Assembly (NCBI RefSeq): GCF_000526995.1
Contig: NZ_AZUI01000001.1
Span: 186,001-250,000 of the forward strand
Direction of reading: 5' to 3'
Length of the DNA: 64,000 nucleotides
Source of the DNA: Lacrimispora indolis DSM 755
Lineage (GTDB): Bacteria; Bacillota; Clostridia; Lachnospirales; Lachnospiraceae
Part shown: piece by piece, positions 16,606 through 25,537 of the stretch
How positions within the stretch are numbered: position 1 is the first letter of the stretch
How the letters are laid out: every line of letters begins with the position of its first letter
Position numbers and translations under genes: made by a program
Notes under the pieces: generated by a model
Told to the model about the DNA's origin: nothing
Databases searched by the model: none
The model's input: the letters and a program-made list of their open reading frames with translations, nothing else

Positions 16606-17619
16606 TTATAAGTTTTCGGCCAGATGACAGCATACCAGATGCTCATGGCCGTTATGATTGATCCTGTGTGCTCCGGGTATTTCCGTCCTGCAGCGCGGGA
16701 AGCATTTGGGACATCGGGGATGAAAGGGACATCCGCCGGGCGGATCCACCGGACTTGGGACATCTCCCTGAAGGGGAATTCTCTTACGGCGCCTGTCAAT
16801 ATCCGCAATGGGAATGGCGCTCAGCAGGGCTTGCGTATATGGATGCAAGGTGTTCTCAAAAATCTCCCGGGTCTCCGCCAGTTCCACAATATGCCCCAGA
16901 TACATCACTGCAATCCGGTCACTGATATACTCCACGACAGACAGATCATGAGTTATGAACAGATAGGTCAGATTTTTCTTTTCCTTCAATTCCTTTAACA
17001 GCTGCAATACCTGGGCCTGAATGGAAACATCCAGTGCAGAAACCGCTTCGTCACATACAATAAACTCAGGATCCACGGAAAGTGCCCTGGCAATACCGAT
17101 CCGCTGCCTTTGTCCTCCTGAAAATTCATTGGGATACCGTTCCATATACTCCTGAGGAAGATTTACCTCCTCCAGAAGTTTCGCGATCTTCTCCCGTCTT
17201 TCCTTTTTGCTCTTCATCCCAAACCGGAGCAACGGTTCCTGCATTGTTCCGAATATGGTGAAAGAGGGATTCAAAGAGGAATAGGGGTTCTGGAAAACGA
17301 TCTGCATTTTTTTACGGGCATCGTCCAGTTCCTTTTTAGGCACCTTTGTAATGTCCTTCTCTCCTTCCGGGAAATGATAGAACACTTCTCCTGAAAACGG
17401 TCTGATCAGCTGCAGGATGCTTTTTCCAAGGGTGGTTTTTCCACAGCCCGATTCCCCTACAACTCCAAGGATCTCCCCTGTGAAAATATCCAGATCCACA
17501 TGGTCCACCGCCTTTACATAGCCGGCAGTCCTTTTAAATATTCCCTTTTTGACCGGGTAGTAGGTCCTTAATCCTTTCACAGAGATCAGTATTTCTTTTC
17601 TCTCCTTATTCTCACTCAT
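16606..17619 (-). CDS. Oligopeptide/dipeptide-type ABC transporter ATP-binding protein (OppF/DppF)
   Basis: A 337-residue ATPase of the peptide/nickel/opine importer family. It has Walker A GESGCGKTT, the Q-loop, signature FSGGQRQRIGIARAL, Walker B FIVCDEAVSALD and the C-terminal oligopeptide-transporter domain with a Cys-rich Fe-S-like motif (CPFHPRCPKCFPRC). Its start overlaps the OppD-type stop by 8 bp. It works as a heterodimer with the preceding ATPase. Confidence 0.95.
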   Translation of the reverse strand: MSENKERKEILISVKGLRTYYPVKKGIFKRTAGYVKAVDHVDLDIFTGEILGVVGESGCGKTTLGKSILQLIRPFSGEVFYHFPEGEKDITKVPKKELDDARKKMQIVFQNPYSSLNPSFTIFGTMQEPLLRFGMKSKKERREKIAKLLEEVNLPQEYMERYPNEFSGGQRQRIGIARALSVDPEFIVCDEAVSALDVSIQAQVLQLLKELKEKKNLTYLFITHDLSVVEYISDRIAVMYLGHIVELAETREIFENTLHPYTQALLSAIPIADIDRRRKRIPLQGDVPSPVDPPGGCPFHPRCPKCFPRCRTEIPGAHRINHNGHEHLVCCHLAENL

Positions 17620-18631
17620 GATGCCGGCCCTCCTCTATTAAACAGTCACAGACACACCTGCACATATGCCCTGGAGCTGTCAGATGCTCATCCGGAAGTT
17701 TTTCCTCACATACCGGTGCCGCATATGGACATCTTGGAGCAAACTGGCAGCCCGGCGGACGGTTATAAGGATCCGGAGTGGAACCTTTGATCGGCTCAAG
17801 CTTCTGCTTTTTTCCCCGTCCCAGAACAGGAATGGAATTCAGCAGTGCCTTTGTATAAGGATGGGAAGGCTCCGTCAGGACCGACCTGGCATCTCCGCTC
17901 TCTACGATATTTCCCATATACATCACCGCAACATCATCTGCCAGTTCGGCCACTACACCCATATCATGGGTGATCAACAGAATAGCGGTATCATTGTTAT
18001 TCTTCAAATCCAGCATCAATTCAAATATCTGAGCCTGAATCGTGACATCCAGGGCTGTAGTCGGTTCATCTGCGATCAGCACTCTGGGTCTGCAGCTCAT
18101 TGCCATGGCAATCATGGCGCGCTGGCACATCCCCCCGGAAAACTGATGAGGGTATTCATAAAACCGTTTTTCAGGCATCGGGATACCCATTTCCTTTAAA
18201 AGCCCTATGGATTTCCTTGTTGCTTCCGCTTTGTTTTTGGCTCTTCCATGAGAAAGAAGTGCTTCATTGATCTGATATCCTACGGTAAACACAGGATTCA
18301 GGGCCGTCATTGGATCCTGGAATATCATGGAAATACCGCTGCCCCGGATCTTACGCATTTCACTTCCTTTTCGCTTTAGCTGATCGATCCTGATATCCTT
18401 GTCATCGTTAAAAAAATGAATTTCCCCTTTTTCAATCCGGGAAAGATCAGGAAGCAGCCCCATGATGGAATTTGCAGTGACTGATTTCCCGCAGCCGCTC
18501 TCTCCCACGATACATAGAATCCTTCGCTTTTTTAAATCAAAGTTGATTCCTCTGATTACCTGATTGCAGCGATCATTGTTGTAAAAGTTCACATGGAGGT
18601 TTTTAACATTTACTACCGTATCATGACTCAT
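17612..18631 (-). CDS. Oligopeptide/dipeptide-type ABC transporter ATP-binding protein (OppD/DppD)
   Basis: A 339-residue ATPase. It has Walker [11 protein letters not shown], signature [15 protein letters not shown], Walker [13 protein letters not shown] and the C-terminal Cys motif [14 protein letters not shown]. The ATG at 18631 is preceded by AAGGAGG and is preferred over the in-frame ATG at 18673, which would overlap the permease gene. It pairs with the OppF-type subunit encoded downstream. Confidence 0.95.
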   Translation of the reverse strand: MSHDTVVNVKNLHVNFYNNDRCNQVIRGINFDLKKRRILCIVGESGCGKSVTANSIMGLLPDLSRIEKGEIHFFNDDKDIRIDQLKRKGSEMRKIRGSGISMIFQDPMTALNPVFTVGYQINEALLSHGRAKNKAEATRKSIGLLKEMGIPMPEKRFYEYPHQFSGGMCQRAMIAMAMSCRPRVLIADEPTTALDVTIQAQIFELMLDLKNNNDTAILLITHDMGVVAELADDVAVMYMGNIVESGDARSVLTEPSHPYTKALLNSIPVLGRGKKQKLEPIKGSTPDPYNRPPGCQFAPRCPYAAPVCEEKLPDEHLTAPGHMCRCVCDCLIEEGRHHE

Positions 18632-18644
18632 CTGACCTTCCTCC

Positions 18645-19562
18645 TTAACCGATTTGAGACGGATCTGCTGCATCTCTTAAGCCATCGCCAATAAAGTTGA
18701 TGCTGATAACAAACAGGGTCACCACAACACCGGCAGGTACCCAGACCCACCATGCATCCCTTAGTATCATAATATCCTGTGCCGCATTCAATATATTTCC
18801 CCAGGTGGCCACCTCCAGGGGAACACCCAGCCCAAGGAAACTAAGTGATGTCTCCTGAAGAATGAACATCGCCGTTGACAATGTTATGTTAACAAAAATA
18901 GGGCCAATTGCGTTGGGAAGCATATGAAAAAAAGCGATCCTCATGGATCCTATGCCAAATGCCTTTAAGGCCTGGACATAATCCTCCTCCCGCAGAGAAA
19001 GCATCTGGGATCTGGCCATTCGGTACATGGAAGGCCAGCCGGTTATGGAAAATATGAAGATCAGATTCCACAGGCTCTGCCCGGTTATGGTCACAAGGAT
19101 CAGGACCATGATCATCTGGGGAAACGCCATTAAAATCTCTGAAATCTTCATGACAATCCCGTCTGCCAGCCCTCCCTTATAGCCTGCAATCGTACCCAGA
19201 GAAACACCGAACAGGGTGGCAATCAACGCGGAGCCTAAGCCTACTGCAATGGAAATTCTGCCTCCATACAGGATTCTTGCAAAGATATCACGTCCGATTT
19301 TATCCGTACCGAGAATGTGCTTGGCTGACGGCGCCTGCAGAATGCTCCTTAAATCGATCTTAGTAGATGAATAGGAGGTGATAAGGGGAGCTGCAAAGCA
19401 GATAAAAAAGATAACAATAAAAATAATAAGACCTGCAATAGAAAGCTTATTGGCAAGCATTTTCCTTAACACCCTGCTTTTCAACCGTTTCTTTGCTTTC
19501 CCGGACTCCTCCTGAGCAAGGATCTGATCCATTTTTTTGTTTAATGCACTCATAGATCCCAT
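18645..19562 (-). CDS. Oligopeptide/dipeptide-type ABC transporter permease (OppC/DppC)
   Basis: A 305-residue permease. A cytoplasmic N-terminus precedes a first transmembrane helix (LSIAGLIIFIVIFFICFAAPL). Then comes the HILGTDKIGRDIFARILYGGRIS segment characteristic of OppC, and the EAA loop near LKAFGIGSMRIAFFHMLPNAIGP. It forms the channel with the OppB-type subunit encoded 5 bp upstream. Confidence 0.95.
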   Translation of the reverse strand: MGSMSALNKKMDQILAQEESGKAKKRLKSRVLRKMLANKLSIAGLIIFIVIFFICFAAPLITSYSSTKIDLRSILQAPSAKHILGTDKIGRDIFARILYGGRISIAVGLGSALIATLFGVSLGTIAGYKGGLADGIVMKISEILMAFPQMIMVLILVTITGQSLWNLIFIFSITGWPSMYRMARSQMLSLREEDYVQALKAFGIGSMRIAFFHMLPNAIGPIFVNITLSTAMFILQETSLSFLGLGVPLEVATWGNILNAAQDIMILRDAWWVWVPAGVVVTLFVISINFIGDGLRDAADPSQIG

Positions 19563-19567
19563 ACCTC

Positions 19568-20527
19568 CTAACTCAGTTTTATGCGAGGATCCAGCATGGC
19601 GGTAACTAAATCAACCAAAATGCTTGACACCAGAACGATCAGCACGGAAAAAAATCCAATCATCATAACAAGGGGAGTGTTCTGCGCCCGCACGGCCTTG
19701 ATGAACAGACCGCCGATTCCAGGCCACTGGAATACCTCCTCCACAACAACCGCTCCGCCGATCAGCATAGGCAGCCGGAATCCAATCAATACCACAACAG
19801 GGGTCACCGCTGCCCTGAGACCATGGAGGAGATTCACCCTCCACTCCGGGATTCCTTTCGATCTTGCGGTCTTCATATAATCCCTGCCCATGGATTCCAG
19901 CATGCTGCCCCTGGCATACCGCATAACACCGGCTGTCATGGAAAAGCCCAGGACCGCTGCAGGCAGGATTAAATACGGCAATCTCTGAATAAAGCTCTGC
20001 CCGGCATAAGCCATCCGCCCTCCTACCGGCAGAATGCTGTGATGGAGAGCCAGGGCATTGATACAGATGAGACCGAATAAAAATTGGGGGATCGCCACAC
20101 CGACCATTCCCACTACGTCCAGAATATGATCCAGTACACTTCCCTTATTCAGTGCACTGATCACGCCCAGAAAAATGCCGAATACAGAAGACATGATCAG
20201 AGATGCTACAGATAATTCAATGGTTGCCGAAATATGATTCCTCATAATTTCCGCAACAGGTACTCCCGACTGCAGGGAATAGCCAAAGTCGCCGTGCAGG
20301 ATCCCCCACAGCCATTTAAAGTACCGGATGACAAACGGATCATTTAAGCCAAGAGAGTTTCTCATCTGTTCAAGCTGTTGTGCCGACATCGTGGAAAGCG
20401 CATCCGGCGGAATAAGGAAATCAACCGCATCACCTGGCATCAGTTCAATTCCCAGATAAATGAGAAAGCTGATGACTAGCATCATTGGAATTAACGATAA
20501 AATCTTTCTGATAGTATAAGTAGCCAT
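19568..20527 (-). CDS. Oligopeptide/dipeptide-type ABC transporter permease (OppB/DppB)
   Basis: A 319-residue permease. The N-terminal helix is followed by the family segment LGLNDPFVIRYFKWLWGILHGDFGYSLQSG, then six core helices. The EAA loop lies around ARSKGIPEWRVNLLHGLRAAVTPV, and VEEVFQWPGIG is near the C-terminus, as in OppB/DppB. It lies 65 bp after the permuted binding-protein gene. Confidence 0.95.
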   Translation of the reverse strand: MATYTIRKILSLIPMMLVISFLIYLGIELMPGDAVDFLIPPDALSTMSAQQLEQMRNSLGLNDPFVIRYFKWLWGILHGDFGYSLQSGVPVAEIMRNHISATIELSVASLIMSSVFGIFLGVISALNKGSVLDHILDVVGMVGVAIPQFLFGLICINALALHHSILPVGGRMAYAGQSFIQRLPYLILPAAVLGFSMTAGVMRYARGSMLESMGRDYMKTARSKGIPEWRVNLLHGLRAAVTPVVVLIGFRLPMLIGGAVVVEEVFQWPGIGGLFIKAVRAQNTPLVMMIGFFSVLIVLVSSILVDLVTAMLDPRIKLS

Positions 20528-20592
20528 TTAATTCCTCCTGTTATAAACGGTGAACCTTCAGATCCACCGTTTATATGCTTCATCAATGGAAT

Positions 20593-22326
20593 TTACTTAA
20601 TATTTGCGTCATGGGGAAACTGATTGATAAAAAAGCATCTTGTATATCTGATATTTGCCGTATTGACCTTCATATGATCCATGGTCTCGATTGCCTTTGC
20701 TTCGTCCGTAGACTTGGACCATGCGTAGTCAATCTTGCCTGCTCCCGCATTCTTTACAAGGTTTGCATCATTTTCACCGCTTGCAAACATGTAAATTGTT
20801 TCGATATTCCCGTTTCCGGTCTTGTAATATCCATCCCATCTCTTTAAGGTCGCGTAATTGTTCAGCACCACCTCATCAACCCTGAATGGCCCGGACCCGA
20901 TTGGTTTCTGCCAGAACCCATCCTGCTGGAGTGCTGCCGGGTCTGCCTTTTCAAGACAGTGTTTGGGAAGAATGGGCCACTGGGCAAATACTTGCAGCGC
21001 ATTGGCGGAAACCTGATCAAAATTGACCGTGATCTTATTCCCATCAGTCACTACGCCTTCTAAATGTTCCGTTTTTCCGTCAATAAAGTCCTGGGCACCA
21101 TGGATTGCCTTCATGACCTCCGAGGCAACCGCATTGGTTCCGGGAGCCTTAAGCATCAGCTCAATGGTAAACTTAACATCCTCAGCCGTAAGAGGCTGGT
21201 CATCGTGCCATTTTAGATTGTCGCGAAGCGTGAACTCAATGGATTTGGAATCCTCACTGACCTTATAGTCCTGGGCCAGCATGCCTTCCTTCGGATTTAG
21301 ATTTTCATCTGCGTTTATAAGCTTATCAAAAATCAGCTCCGTATTAATCAGGAGTCCCGGATTCACCAAAGGATACCAGAAAAATTCCTGAGGCCCGCCA
21401 TTTGTATACATCGTACGGTCATCCCGGCTGATCTTCCAGTCCAGGATGTGCTTCTCATATGAGAACTGGTCGTTCCCGAATCCCGCTCCTGCCATATCAA
21501 GATCTTTGCTGTTATAAATAAAGCAGACCTGATGGTAAAGGGGCAGTGCAATTACATTCTCTGCCACAAAATTCTGGATTTCACCAAACGCCTTTTTCTG
21601 CTCGTCCGTATCCATGGTCCCGTTGGCTGAAATAATTAAATCATCAAGCCCTTCCTGCTTTGGAACGGTGGAGTTATTGGAGGCAGTCGAACTGAATCTG
21701 TTATAGAATTCGGATTCTGCCAATGCAGCCACCGCAGCATAAGCCAGATCCCATTTTACTACAGAAGGGCCCTTTACCCGATCCACCGGCGGGACCCAAA
21801 GCTGTGCAGCCAGATCACCTTCCAGCTTTCTGAACTGGGCCTTAACCCCTGCCTCCTGCCAGTACTGCCCAATGATGGTCATTAAGTCAACGGTCTGCTG
21901 GTCATCGTAATAATAAACCACATCAAGAGTATAATCCGATGGCCAGCCGGCTTCCTTTAAAAGCTCTTTTGCCTTTTCCGGATCATACTTATATGTAGGG
22001 ATTTCTGCGTTCAGCCAATCCCCTGGAGCGGTAAAACTTTTTGCTGCCTGCGCTTTGCCGTTAAACAGCGTCTCAACAATTGCATCCATGTCAATCGCAT
22101 AAGCCAGGGCCTGTCTGACTCTTAAATCTGCAAGCGGGGTTCCAGGCGCTTCACCGCTTTCAGTACCCGGATTCCCAGTCCCTGGATCCCCGGATTTGGC
22201 ACTCTCTGTCTTTGCCCCTGTTCCTGCTGTGTCTGATGCCGGCTGCTGTTTGCCGCTGCAGCCGATCAAAAGTGACGCGGCCAGGGAAACGGCACATAAA
22301 ATACTCACAAGTTTTCTTTGTTTCAT
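20593..22326 (-). CDS. Extracellular solute-binding protein family 5 lipoprotein with apparent circular permutation
   Basis: A 577-residue lipoprotein receptor of the Opp-type importer, with lipobox LIGC (Cys23) and a Gly/Ser/Thr/Pro linker (24-61). In family 5 proteins such as DppA or OppA, a segment like FTLRDNLKWHDDQPLTAEDV comes early and LADLRVRQALAYAIDMDAIV comes after mid-protein. Here the order is reversed. Residues 64-300 carry the C-terminal half (LADLRVRQALAYAID, YDPEKAKELLKEAGWP, ending ILDWKIS). Residues 303-577 carry the N-terminal half (FFWYPLVNPGLLINTELIFD, FTLRDNLKWHDD, IGSGPFRVDE, ending CFFINQFP). Both halves look complete, with no stop or second signal peptide between them. 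Total length is normal for the family. The start at 22326 has GGGAGG upstream; an in-frame ATG at 22419 is not preferred. Confidence 0.9.
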   Translation of the reverse strand: MKQRKLVSILCAVSLAASLLIGCSGKQQPASDTAGTGAKTESAKSGDPGTGNPGTESGEAPGTPLADLRVRQALAYAIDMDAIVETLFNGKAQAAKSFTAPGDWLNAEIPTYKYDPEKAKELLKEAGWPSDYTLDVVYYYDDQQTVDLMTIIGQYWQEAGVKAQFRKLEGDLAAQLWVPPVDRVKGPSVVKWDLAYAAVAALAESEFYNRFSSTASNNSTVPKQEGLDDLIISANGTMDTDEQKKAFGEIQNFVAENVIALPLYHQVCFIYNSKDLDMAGAGFGNDQFSYEKHILDWKISRDDRTMYTNGGPQEFFWYPLVNPGLLINTELIFDKLINADENLNPKEGMLAQDYKVSEDSKSIEFTLRDNLKWHDDQPLTAEDVKFTIELMLKAPGTNAVASEVMKAIHGAQDFIDGKTEHLEGVVTDGNKITVNFDQVSANALQVFAQWPILPKHCLEKADPAALQQDGFWQKPIGSGPFRVDEVVLNNYATLKRWDGYYKTGNGNIETIYMFASGENDANLVKNAGAGKIDYAWSKSTDEAKAIETMDHMKVNTANIRYTRCFFINQFPHDANIK

Positions 22327-22350
22327 AAATAACCTCCCTTTCCTATTTGT

Positions 22351-22367
22351 ACTTTGTAGTATAAAGT
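22351..22367. promoter_or_regulatory. GntR operator 1, before the binding-protein gene
   Basis: A 17-bp palindrome, ACTTTGTAGTATAAAGT, 25 bp upstream of the binding-protein start codon. It shares the TTTGTA-N-TA(C/T)AAA core with the site at 22561-22573. Confidence 0.65.
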
Positions 22368-22514
22368 ATAAACTTGCAATTGATATCCTAAGTTTAATTA
22401 ACTTTTTTTTAAATGTCAACTAACAACCTCACCGAATATCACATTATTATTTGTGCATTATTCACATATTTTTTATTTCTATAAGTTTTTATTTTAGTTT
22501 TTATGTTTCTTACA

Positions 22515-22543
22515 TTGACACGCATTTAAATATAAATTATAAT
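22515..22543 (+). promoter_or_regulatory. Consensus sigma-A promoter of the GntR gene
   Basis: TTGACA (22515-22520) and TATAAT (22538-22543) are separated by exactly 17 bp. Transcription would start near 22550, just before the operator at 22561-22573. Confidence 0.8.
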
Positions 22544-22560
22544 ATTAAGAAAGTTATTAC

Positions 22561-22573
22561 TTTGTACTACAAA
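22561..22573. promoter_or_regulatory. GntR operator 2, in the gntR-type gene leader
   Basis: A perfect 13-bp palindrome TTTGTACTACAAA just downstream of the predicted transcription start, where a bound repressor would block elongation (autoregulation). Confidence 0.7.
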
Positions 22574-22599
22574 TATAATTCAGAATGGATTGTTGACTT

Positions 22600-23298
22600 A
22601 TGAAAAATTTAAAAACCAGAAAATTGTATTTACAGGTATACGATGAAATCAAGCAATATATTAAGGAGCATAATCTTCAGCCAGGAGATAAACTTCCCAC
22701 GGAAATGGAAATCTGCGAGTCACTGGGTGTGAGCCGGAATGTACTCAGGGAAGCACTTAAATCCTTAGAGATCACCGGCGTCGTGACCTCCAAGCCAGGT
22801 GTCGGCATCATTATCAGAGAATTTAACTCGGATTTTTTCATGTCTTCGCTGATTTCACATGTTGACGCTTCCAATGACAGCAAGATCAAGGATTATATTG
22901 AGGAATTGCGTCATGTTCTGGAGCTGGGTTTTGATCAGAAGGCCTTTTACAGCCTGGGACTGGCAGATATTGACCGGATGAACGAACAGGTGACCATCAT
23001 GCAAAGCCACCTGGGTGTGGATCATGGCGGAACAAAGCCCCTAGGCATTGAATTTGCAAAAGCAGATGCAATGTTTCATAAAACCATGTTTTCGAAAGTA
23101 GACAATGTACTCCTCTCTTCTATCATTGATTTCTTCTGGGCGTATGACAAATATTACACCACAAAGCTTTCCTCGAAATCCATTGAGATAACGATTGAAA
23201 AGCACGAGCGCATTATTAAGGCACTCTATGAGCACGATTATGAGAAGTTTCATCAGGCAATGATTTATCATTACACTTATGAATATCTTAAAAAATAG
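22600..23298 (+). CDS. GntR-family transcriptional regulator, FadR/FCD subfamily
   Basis: A 232-residue regulator. The N-terminal winged helix (QVYDEIKQYIKEHNLQPGDKLPTE, then LGVSRNVLREALKSLEITGVV) is followed by an all-alpha FCD ligand-binding domain with metal-ligand-type residues (HVLELGF, AMFHKTMF, HERIIKAL). It is divergent from the Opp-type operon, and the two matching palindromes in the shared region support control of that operon and of itself. The ligand is probably an organic acid or sugar acid derived from the transported substrate. Confidence 0.92.
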   Translation: MKNLKTRKLYLQVYDEIKQYIKEHNLQPGDKLPTEMEICESLGVSRNVLREALKSLEITGVVTSKPGVGIIIREFNSDFFMSSLISHVDASNDSKIKDYIEELRHVLELGFDQKAFYSLGLADIDRMNEQVTIMQSHLGVDHGGTKPLGIEFAKADAMFHKTMFSKVDNVLLSSIIDFFWAYDKYYTTKLSSKSIEITIEKHERIIKALYEHDYEKFHQAMIYHYTYEYLKK

Positions 23299-23602
23299 AC
23301 ATCGTTATCACATGGTTTGTTTTTTTACAAATTCACGAATAATGATACCATGTAAAATACTTAGCACTAAAAAATCAAAATAATAAAGGATTTTTCAATT
23401 GCAGGTTCTGGCAATCTGATTACATACGGTTTCTCCTGCCGCAAACCGTGGATTATCATCCGCCAACAGCCTAACCATTAAATTTACAAAAATTAAATGG
23501 CGCAGCGGAAAAGGTCTCTTCATCCCTTTTTCGCTGCGCCAGTCATCATCTTCATCTGGTAACATTCCATATGTTATAAAATATCATCTATGATCATCCG
23601 CC
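23299..23602. other. Intergenic region with terminator
   Basis: A convergent gap of about 300 bp with no recognised gene. It holds the strong hairpin at 23498-23541. Confidence 0.6.
23498..23541 (-). terminator. Terminator of the ynj-like operon
   Basis: A perfect 10-bp GC-rich stem (TGGCGCAGCG with CGCTGCGCCA) with further inner A/T pairing. On the minus strand it is followed by ATTTAATTTTT. It lies about 60 bp past the nucleoside hydrolase stop. Confidence 0.75.
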
Positions 23603-24472
23603 TTACTCCATGGAAACCCGCATCCACGCATCATAAATATGATCTTTATAGACCTTTTCCTCTCCAATCTCCGGAAGATTGCACACGCAGTTTCCCACCT
23701 CCGCTTCCCGCAGATAGCCTTGTTTTAAATCCTCTATTGATACCATCAGCGTCCTTCTCTCATCCACGAACAGCTCCGGATGCATCAGATACACCGCTGC
23801 CGTCACATCCCAGTTATAAAATCCCCCGATACCATAGTCTTCCTCATTATACCCAAACCAGTAATCCGTCTTCTCCCGGATGTATGCGGCAGCCTTGTTG
23901 TCCGTGCCAAATAAGCGTTCCTTATATTCCTCCCTTGTAAACAGCACCTTCAGGCAATGATTCCCTGTGATCACAGAAACATTTTTTCCTTTTGTAAGCA
24001 CTGTTTGTGAAGCAAAGGGATCACAGGAGAAATTCAGCTCATCCATCACCTTTTTCTCAAACACAAGAGGGCTTGTAATCCCTCCCATTACCACAATTTC
24101 TTTTACCTTCTCAAAAAAATGATTGTCCTTTTCATAAGCTCCCCGAAGATTTGTAAGGGAACCGGTTGCAAGAATTGATAAGGTCCCCTTATACTTATCC
24201 GCCATTTCCCCGAGATAATCCGCCGCCTCACTTTCATATTCTCCGCATTTTGCCCCGCCCCTTTTCACCGGAATATCCTCACGTCCCAGATCCTTTAGCA
24301 TCTTCCGGTTTGTATTGTATACAATATCCAATCGGTTGTTCCCATACGTTGCCGTAATTCCGTGCACCTTTGCCTCAGGGCAGCCAAGAAGGTACATCAG
24401 GGCAAGCCCGTCATCCACATCACAGTCCTTTACTCCAAATGTATTGTCACAGTCAAATACCACATGCTTCAT
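23603..24472 (-). CDS. Nucleoside hydrolase (inosine/uridine-preferring family)
   Basis: A 289-residue Ca-dependent N-ribosyl hydrolase-like protein. The N-terminal Asp cluster (FDCDNTFGVKDCDVDDGLALMYLL) is the family metal and ribose site. ILATGSLTNL and VVMGG are further family motifs, and a late NWDVTAAVYL segment supplies the last Asp. It lies 6 bp after the ATPase stop in a long operon. Its combination with a YnjBCD-like ABC transporter suggests import of a nucleoside- or vitamin-like compound with a glycosidic bond, which is an inference. Confidence 0.88.
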   Translation of the reverse strand: MKHVVFDCDNTFGVKDCDVDDGLALMYLLGCPEAKVHGITATYGNNRLDIVYNTNRKMLKDLGREDIPVKRGGAKCGEYESEAADYLGEMADKYKGTLSILATGSLTNLRGAYEKDNHFFEKVKEIVVMGGITSPLVFEKKVMDELNFSCDPFASQTVLTKGKNVSVITGNHCLKVLFTREEYKERLFGTDNKAAAYIREKTDYWFGYNEEDYGIGGFYNWDVTAAVYLMHPELFVDERRTLMVSIEDLKQGYLREAEVGNCVCNLPEIGEEKVYKDHIYDAWMRVSME

Positions 24473-24478
24473 TTGATT

Positions 24479-25501
24479 TCACCCTTCTCTCCGAAACCAG
24501 GTCACTGCGTTTTCCTCTATGAAAACACCCGCCCTGTCCCCTTCTTCCAGTCCAAGCCCTTCCAGCTCGTGACTCATGACATGGCTTAAAATCGTGCCCT
24601 CCGGTATCTCTATCTTCACTTCCGCCGTCTCTCCCATAAATGTAATTCCTGAAATCACATAGGCCCCCTCTTTCTGAAGCTTCACGGAGAAGGGCCTTAT
24701 CATCGCCTCATAATCCCCGTCATCCAGCTTTGCACTCATTTCAAACAGCCCGCTGTAAAACCTGCGGTTCTCAATTCTTCCTTTCACATAGTTCACCCTG
24801 CCGAAATATTCCGCCACAGCCCTTGAAGTGGGATGCCGGAACATATTCTTCGGTGTATCGTACTGTAAAATCTGTCCCTCCCTCATCAGCGCAATCCTGT
24901 CCGACATCTGCAATGCTTCTTTTTTTTCATGGGTAACAAGAACCGTGGTGATCTTCCGCTCCTGTTGAAGCCTTTTCACAAGATTCCCCATCTCCAGCCT
25001 TAAGCACTCATCCAGCCCGGAAAACGGTTCATCCAGAAGCAGCACTCTAGGATTTGCTGCAAGGGCTCTTGCCAGTGCAACTCTCTGCATCTGCCCTCCG
25101 GACATTTCTTTTATTTTCCGGTTCTCAAAGCCCGGAAGCTGAACTTCTTCCAGCAATCTTTTCACCGTTTCCTTCCGGACATTCTTAGAAACCTTTTGAA
25201 GCTCCATGGGAAATGCGATATTCTGCTCCACGGTCATGTGGGGGAACAGCCTTAAATCCTGAAAGACAATGACTGTTCCTCTTTTTTCGGGAGGAATCCC
25301 TGTAACAGATACATGATTAATCCGCACATCTCCCTGCTGGATTTCCAGAAGTCCTGCTATGCTTTTCAAAAGCGTTGTCTTCCCGCACCCGGACACACCA
25401 AGAAGGGAGGTAAATTCCCCTTCCCGTATATCCAGGCTGATCCCATGAAGAATCTCTTTCTTCTGCAGTACAACTTTTATATTTTCAACCGTAAGGCTCA
25501 T
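24479..25501 (-). CDS. ABC transporter ATP-binding protein, YnjD/PotA-like
   Basis: A 340-residue importer ATPase. It has Walker A GVSGCGKTT, signature MSGGQMQRVALARALA and Walker B VLLLDEPFSGLD. The C-terminal extension from about residue 230 resembles a TOBE/MOP regulatory domain (AMIRPFSVKLQKEG, GETAEVKIEIPEG). Two ATGs are possible, at 25513 and 25501. The AAAAGG site abuts the first and is about 12 nt from the second, so 25501 is slightly preferred. It is encoded together with two permeases and a binding protein. Confidence 0.92.
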   Translation of the reverse strand: MSLTVENIKVVLQKKEILHGISLDIREGEFTSLLGVSGCGKTTLLKSIAGLLEIQQGDVRINHVSVTGIPPEKRGTVIVFQDLRLFPHMTVEQNIAFPMELQKVSKNVRKETVKRLLEEVQLPGFENRKIKEMSGGQMQRVALARALAANPRVLLLDEPFSGLDECLRLEMGNLVKRLQQERKITTVLVTHEKKEALQMSDRIALMREGQILQYDTPKNMFRHPTSRAVAEYFGRVNYVKGRIENRRFYSGLFEMSAKLDDGDYEAMIRPFSVKLQKEGAYVISGITFMGETAEVKIEIPEGTILSHVMSHELEGLGLEEGDRAGVFIEENAVTWFRREG

Positions 25502-25537
25502 GGCTTCTCTCATCCTTTTCCCTGATTCATCTCATGT

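Noticed and set aside
16593..16808. Longer N-terminus for the aldolase
   Set aside because: The extension is antisense-like and overlaps the ATPase gene; GGAGGTTAAC marks the ATG at 16592.
20593..22326. Two separate truncated binding-protein genes or a simple frameshift
   Set aside because: One continuous frame runs through the junction. There is no second start, signal peptide or stop, and both halves look complete.
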